From a virus: a stretch of 64,000 nucleotides of DNA. The DNA is taken from IMG/VR virus record IMGVR_UViG_3300042935_000900, positions 1-64,000 of that record; one strand, 5' to 3'. The notes under the pieces are model-generated. The model was given only the letters and a program-made list of their open reading frames with translations, searched no databases and was not told the origin of the DNA. The translations under genes were made by a program, and so were the position numbers. Numbering within the stretch: the stretch's first letter is position 1; each line of letters starts with the position of its first letter. Shown here piece by piece: positions 60,769-64,000 of the stretch.

Positions 60769-61701
60769 ATGGCAGAATTTGACATCTTCAATCTTGGGGT
60801 CGACGCAGTTGACACCCACGCAGTACAAACAACTTCTAACTCAGAAGTGTACAAACCTACCGCAGATGACGGTAAAGACGGAACCTACAAAGCACTTATC
60901 CGCTTCGTACCTAATCCAAAAAACCCACGTAACTCACTAGTTAAAAAGTATGTACATTGGTTGACTGACGCTTCAGGCGAAGGTAAACTAGTTGACTCAC
61001 CTACTTCTATCGGTGAAAAGTGTCCAATTGCAGATGCATTCTGGAAACTACGTAAATCAGACTCAGCTGTAGATCGTAAGATCTCTGAGAAATTAAAAAG
61101 ACGTGAACAGTATTACGCTCTTATCAAAATCATTAAAGATCCACAAAATCCTGATTTCGAAGGAACATATAAGATCTTTAAATTTGGTTACAAAATCAAA
61201 GAAAAGATTGACGCAGAATTGAAACCAGACTTTGGTGAACCAACTCAAATCTTTGACCTTTTTGAAGGCAAAAACTTCGAGTTAATCATCACTCGTCAAG
61301 GTGAATTCAATAACTACGATAAATCAAAATTCTCATCAGCCCGCTCACCAATCACAATTGATGGTAAAGCAGCAGAACGCAATGCAGAATTTATGGCTTC
61401 TATCAAAGAAGAAATCACATCAGCACCAGATTTAACAGCTTACGAATACCAAGTATGGGATGACCAAACTAGAGACTTCGTTAATGCAACATTACGTCAA
61501 TATTTGACACCAGGTGGATCAGCAATGGACGAGCTAACAAGCTCAGCTCCAAAGAAAAAAGCTGCACCAAGCAAAGCTGCTGCAACAGCAAGTGAGGATT
61601 TCGATTTAGAAATGACTACTTCTGCACCATCAGCAACTGCAACTGTTAACTCAAGTGATGCTGACGATTTAGATTCATTCTTGAACGACTTAGACATTTA
61701 A
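60769..61701 (+). CDS. 32: Single-stranded DNA-binding protein (gp32-like)
   Basis: A 310-residue protein with the gp32 core: YKALIRFVPNPKNPRNSLVK, KYVHWLTD, EKCPIADAFWKLRKS, YYALIKIIKDPQNPDFEGTY, KIFKFGYKI. The C-terminus has an Ala/Lys linker and an acidic tail (SSDADDLDSFLNDLDI), used in gp32 to bind replication partners. T4 gp32 has a His/3-Cys zinc site; only one Cys remains here, so zinc binding is probably lost. Codon use is richer in GC than the neighbours, consistent with high expression. The gene is first in the replication block. Confidence 0.88.
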   Translation: MAEFDIFNLGVDAVDTHAVQTTSNSEVYKPTADDGKDGTYKALIRFVPNPKNPRNSLVKKYVHWLTDASGEGKLVDSPTSIGEKCPIADAFWKLRKSDSAVDRKISEKLKRREQYYALIKIIKDPQNPDFEGTYKIFKFGYKIKEKIDAELKPDFGEPTQIFDLFEGKNFELIITRQGEFNNYDKSKFSSARSPITIDGKAAERNAEFMASIKEEITSAPDLTAYEYQVWDDQTRDFVNATLRQYLTPGGSAMDELTSSAPKKKAAPSKAAATASEDFDLEMTTSAPSATATVNSSDADDLDSFLNDLDI

Positions 61702-61703
61702 CA

Positions 61704-62768
61704 ATGGCTAATATCAGTGATGATTTAAAAGATAAAATCCGTCAACTGGTTAAAGAAGTCGTTGTTCAAGAACATACAAACTCACAGAAACAAATGATTA
61801 AGGAAATGCCAGGGCGATTAGCTCTGGCATGCCCTTTTTGTGGTGATTCAACTAAAGATGGCTTAAAGAAACGTGGCAATCTTTTTTGGGACACCTTGCA
61901 ATATCACTGCTACAATTGTGGAGAACATAGTGATGTACATGCATTCTTAAAACATTTTGGCTTTAGACTAAGTTCATCGGAAGATTCATTGGCAGTAATT
62001 GATATTGTCAAAGAAAATCGTATGTCAGTTGCCAGAACAGAATCACTTCAACATGCTGTCCTTTTACAAGCAGCAGAATTAGCAATTCCAATTCAAGACT
62101 TTAAAAAATTAACAGGAGCAGTAAGCATTGAGCCTGGAGATTTTGCGTGGTTTTATTTAAAAGGACGTATGTTGCATTATATGTGTGATGACTTTCTTTA
62201 TCAACCCAAGAATAAAAAACTCTTGATCTTAAATCGAGTTCCTGGTAAAAATGCCATTTTAGGCTATCAAGCTCGTGGTATAGGATCTTATAAAAGCAAG
62301 TACTTGACATTTGAATTAAGTAAAATGTATGAAGACTTTGGCTTAGAATTCCCGGAAATGATACCTGAAAACAAAGAAACCCTAAATAGGATCTCAACCC
62401 TATTTGGTATTATGAGCATCGACTTTGGTCGCTCTTTTACTTTGTTTGAAGGACCAATTGATGCTAAGTTTATGAAGAACACTATAGGACTCGCAACTGT
62501 TGGTAGAAATACTGATGAGTTTGATGAGATTCAAACAGTTAGATACTTCATGGACAATGACGAAGCTGGTAAAAAGAAGATGATTGAAAAGCTTAAGAAG
62601 GGCAAATCAGTGTTTTTATGGTCTAAATTTCTTTCTGATGCAAATATAGATACATATATAAAGGATCTAAATGATCTGGTAAAGTATTGTGCCGAAACAA
62701 AGAATAAACACTTAAATAAGATTAATGACTATTTTAGTAACTCTAGTTTCGATATGTACCATATATGA
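61704..62768 (+). CDS. DNA primase (gp61-like, zinc ribbon and TOPRIM)
   Basis: A 354-residue protein. A zinc ribbon at ~43-72 (CPFCGDS then YHCYNCGEHSDVHAF; Cys43, 46, 69, 72) is typical of DnaG/gp61 primases. A TOPRIM-like region follows: LFEGPIDAKFM (catalytic Glu), then YFMDNDEAGKKKM (the DxD-type acidic motif). It synthesises RNA primers for the lagging strand with a replicative helicase not in this window. It overlaps the next gene by 4 nt. Confidence 0.88.
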   Translation: MANISDDLKDKIRQLVKEVVVQEHTNSQKQMIKEMPGRLALACPFCGDSTKDGLKKRGNLFWDTLQYHCYNCGEHSDVHAFLKHFGFRLSSSEDSLAVIDIVKENRMSVARTESLQHAVLLQAAELAIPIQDFKKLTGAVSIEPGDFAWFYLKGRMLHYMCDDFLYQPKNKKLLILNRVPGKNAILGYQARGIGSYKSKYLTFELSKMYEDFGLEFPEMIPENKETLNRISTLFGIMSIDFGRSFTLFEGPIDAKFMKNTIGLATVGRNTDEFDEIQTVRYFMDNDEAGKKKMIEKLKKGKSVFLWSKFLSDANIDTYIKDLNDLVKYCAETKNKHLNKINDYFSNSSFDMYHI

Positions 62769-62980
62769 AAAAAACATTTGAACAAAGCATGCTCGACTCA
62801 CTCGAGGAATTTAACAATGATAAACAAAGACACAGCAAGAATTTTAGATTGCTAATAGGCTTCGATGTGCCTCAATACAATTATTCTAGTCCAACGTTTA
62901 ACATACCTCAAAAGCCCAAGAACCCTAAGAAAAGAATCGCCGATAAATATACAAAGCCCGGTAAGAACTCACTTTTTTAA
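62765..62980 (+). CDS. Small basic protein after primase
   Basis: A 71-residue protein, MKKTFEQSMLDSLEEFNNDK at the start, then a Pro/Lys-rich basic tail (NIPQKPKNPKKRIADKYTKP). Its start overlaps the primase stop (ATGA). Perhaps a DNA- or replisome-binding protein; unassigned. Confidence 0.62.
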   Translation: MKKTFEQSMLDSLEEFNNDKQRHSKNFRLLIGFDVPQYNYSSPTFNIPQKPKNPKKRIADKYTKPGKNSLF

Positions 62981-62990
62981 AACAATATAG

Positions 62991-63410
62991 ATGTCAAATA
63001 AAATAATAGAGCTTGATGAAAAATTAGCTACTGAGAGAGGAAGTTGGACCGAAAAGATAACTGAATTAGCTAAAAGAATCAAGTACATAAACGGTTTAGA
63101 GGACTTAATAGCAGAAATGTTAAGTCACCGTCAAGTCTTAGTCGATCGTTCAACTCAAATGAACATCATGATTAAGAAACAAAAATCTCGCATAGATGTT
63201 CTGTGGCGAGAGAATTTCATCAAATACTACAACTTCGACTACAAACTTACTGATAAGCAAAAAGAGCAGTTTCTTGTTGCTGACATGACAGAAGACCACC
63301 AAAAAATAGGTCTTCTAGAAGCTCAGTTAGATTTTTATAAAGAATCAGTAAAGACTCTAGATAACATGGGATTTGCTGTTCGTAATAGACTTGCTATAAA
63401 AGATCTATAA
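62991..63410 (+). CDS. uvsY: UvsY-like recombination mediator
   Basis: A 139-residue helical protein of the same length as T4 UvsY (137). The C-terminal pattern VKTLDNMGFAVRNRLAIKDL is close to the T4 end with its GFAIKHIQDMRAF. UvsY loads the UvsX recombinase onto gp32-covered DNA. The adjacent UvsW-like gene supports the call. Overall similarity is low, so confidence is moderate. Confidence 0.68.
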   Translation: MSNKIIELDEKLATERGSWTEKITELAKRIKYINGLEDLIAEMLSHRQVLVDRSTQMNIMIKKQKSRIDVLWRENFIKYYNFDYKLTDKQKEQFLVADMTEDHQKIGLLEAQLDFYKESVKTLDNMGFAVRNRLAIKDL

Positions 63411-63436
63411 CGATAGAAAAACAACACCCAACTGGT

Positions 63437-64000
63437 GTGGAATTAACATTGACTGAAGATAGTCAATTCCTAAGAATAGATTCAGCGACTGAACTTGAAT
63501 TAGAGCAATTGAATATCACGCTTACTAGGAGAATTGAGAGCTGGAGGTTTCACCCATTAGTGAAAAAGAAGCTATGGGATGGGTATGTTTCTTATATTAA
63601 AGATAATAAGTGGATCCCTGCAGGACTTTGGAAAGAGGTTATGCAGATGTGCAAAGACTATAAGTATGAGCTAAAGTTAAATGGTGTAACTACTTTATTT
63701 GATAGAGAAATTCAAGCTGAAGAATTTGAAGCATGGGTCAATGAATACTTTAAGGATTCTAAGATGAAACCCAGAGACTACCAGATTGATACAGCGTTTA
63801 ATATTTTAAAGTTTAGAAGATGTTTAGCAGAATTAGCAACTTCTGCTGGTAAGACTCTAATCAGCTTTCTGACGATAGCGTATATGCTTGAAAAGCAAAA
63901 GGTTGAGAAGATACTATTTATTGTACCTAACGTTTCGTTGGTTGTACAAGCTACAGAAGATTTTGATGAATATAATTACAGAAATAGAACACCAATCAAG
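63437..64000 (+). CDS. uvsW: UvsW-like helicase (3' end outside window), GTG start
   Basis: The frame runs to the right edge. The N-terminal ~90 residues match the UvsW N-domain (FLRIDSATELELEQL; SWRFHPLVKKKLWDGYVSYI; WIPAGLWKEV), followed by KPRDYQIDTAFNILKFRRC and Walker A ELATSAGKT, then ILFIVPNVSLVVQ. UvsW is an SF2 helicase that remodels branched DNA and R-loops and promotes the late replication mode in T4. No ATG is available; GTG 63437 aligns with the T4 start. ATA at 63413 is an unlikely alternative. Confidence 0.85.
   Translation, partial: MELTLTEDSQFLRIDSATELELEQLNITLTRRIESWRFHPLVKKKLWDGYVSYIKDNKWIPAGLWKEVMQMCKDYKYELKLNGVTTLFDREIQAEEFEAWVNEYFKDSKMKPRDYQIDTAFNILKFRRCLAELATSAGKTLISFLTIAYMLEKQKVEKILFIVPNVSLVVQATEDFDEYNYRNRTPIK

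Noticed and set aside
1-64000. Diversity-generating retroelement, integrase or transposon
   Set aside because: No reverse transcriptase, transposase or integrase motif and no template/variable repeat pair seen despite the fibre genes.

Overview
This window looks like part of the genome of a large T4-like (myovirus-type) tailed phage that infects a member of the Bacteroidota. All convincing genes lie on the + strand, are tightly packed (many ATGA, TAATG or GTGA overlaps) and are AT-rich. The T4-like assignment rests on baseplate proteins (gp25-, gp6-, gp7-, gp5-, gp27- and gp53-like) and on a gp32-type single-stranded DNA-binding protein, a gp61-type primase, and UvsY- and UvsW-like proteins. 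The host assignment is inferred from three things: a phage-borne ribosomal protein bS21 with the Bacteroidota C-terminal signature, TATATTTAC/TATATTTG promoters resembling the Bacteroidota -7 element TAnnTTTG, and start codons that generally lack Shine-Dalgarno sequences. No tRNA, CRISPR array, integrase, capsid, portal or terminase gene was recognised here.

Layout. 1-5974: fibre genes, two with long collagen-like Gly-X-Y tracts, one ending in an S74 chaperone domain, and one with an ILEI/FAM3-like domain. 6022-9354: a late-promoter operon with a 2-oxoglutarate/Fe(II) hydroxylase, a GT4-like glycosyltransferase, a fusion of a GT25 glycosyltransferase to a procollagen-lysyl-hydroxylase domain, and a HAD phosphatase. 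9365-28806: an accessory and DNA-metabolism region (exonuclease, DnaJ-like protein, bS21, PhoH, RNase HII, cyclic-phosphate receiver domain, deoxynucleotidase, UV endonuclease, dCMP deaminase, DinG-like helicase) with small unknown and membrane proteins. Within it, 20641-23334 holds six tandem genes sharing one N-terminal leader (MKHhKLFEEFhxE). 28862-59445: tail and baseplate morphogenesis, with a four-domain S1 protein and an amidoligase-like protein inserted. 59461-64000: a glycine-zipper protein, a RuvC-like resolvase, then the replication/recombination genes.

The most interesting system is the apparent collagen-modification unit. Every lysine in the Gly-X-Y tracts of the fibres is in the Y position, the site used by animal lysyl hydroxylases. 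The neighbouring operon encodes a single polypeptide with a glycosyltransferase followed by a lysyl hydroxylase domain, the same order as animal LH3/PLOD3, plus another hydroxylase and another glycosyltransferase. I infer that the phage hydroxylates and glycosylates its own collagen-like fibres.

A second theme is a set of proteins with a common N-terminal leader ending in (I/L/V)xE. It resembles the T4 capsid-targeting sequence that is cleaved by the prohead protease. These genes encode diverse enzymes (acetyltransferase, ATP-grasp, ParB-like, zinc ribbon), sit behind late-type promoters even inside the early region, and are candidates for proteins packaged in the head and delivered with the DNA.

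Two promoter classes can be read. A late class, GATATATA (compare T4 TATAAATA), has fifteen candidate sites; at five of them the start codon is exactly 3 nt downstream, suggesting leaderless late mRNAs. An early or middle class has TCAA, exactly 10 nt, then TATATTTAC; three of these also carry a TGTTCGCAAC box 38 nt upstream. Together with phage bS21 and S1 this suggests reprogramming of host transcription and translation.
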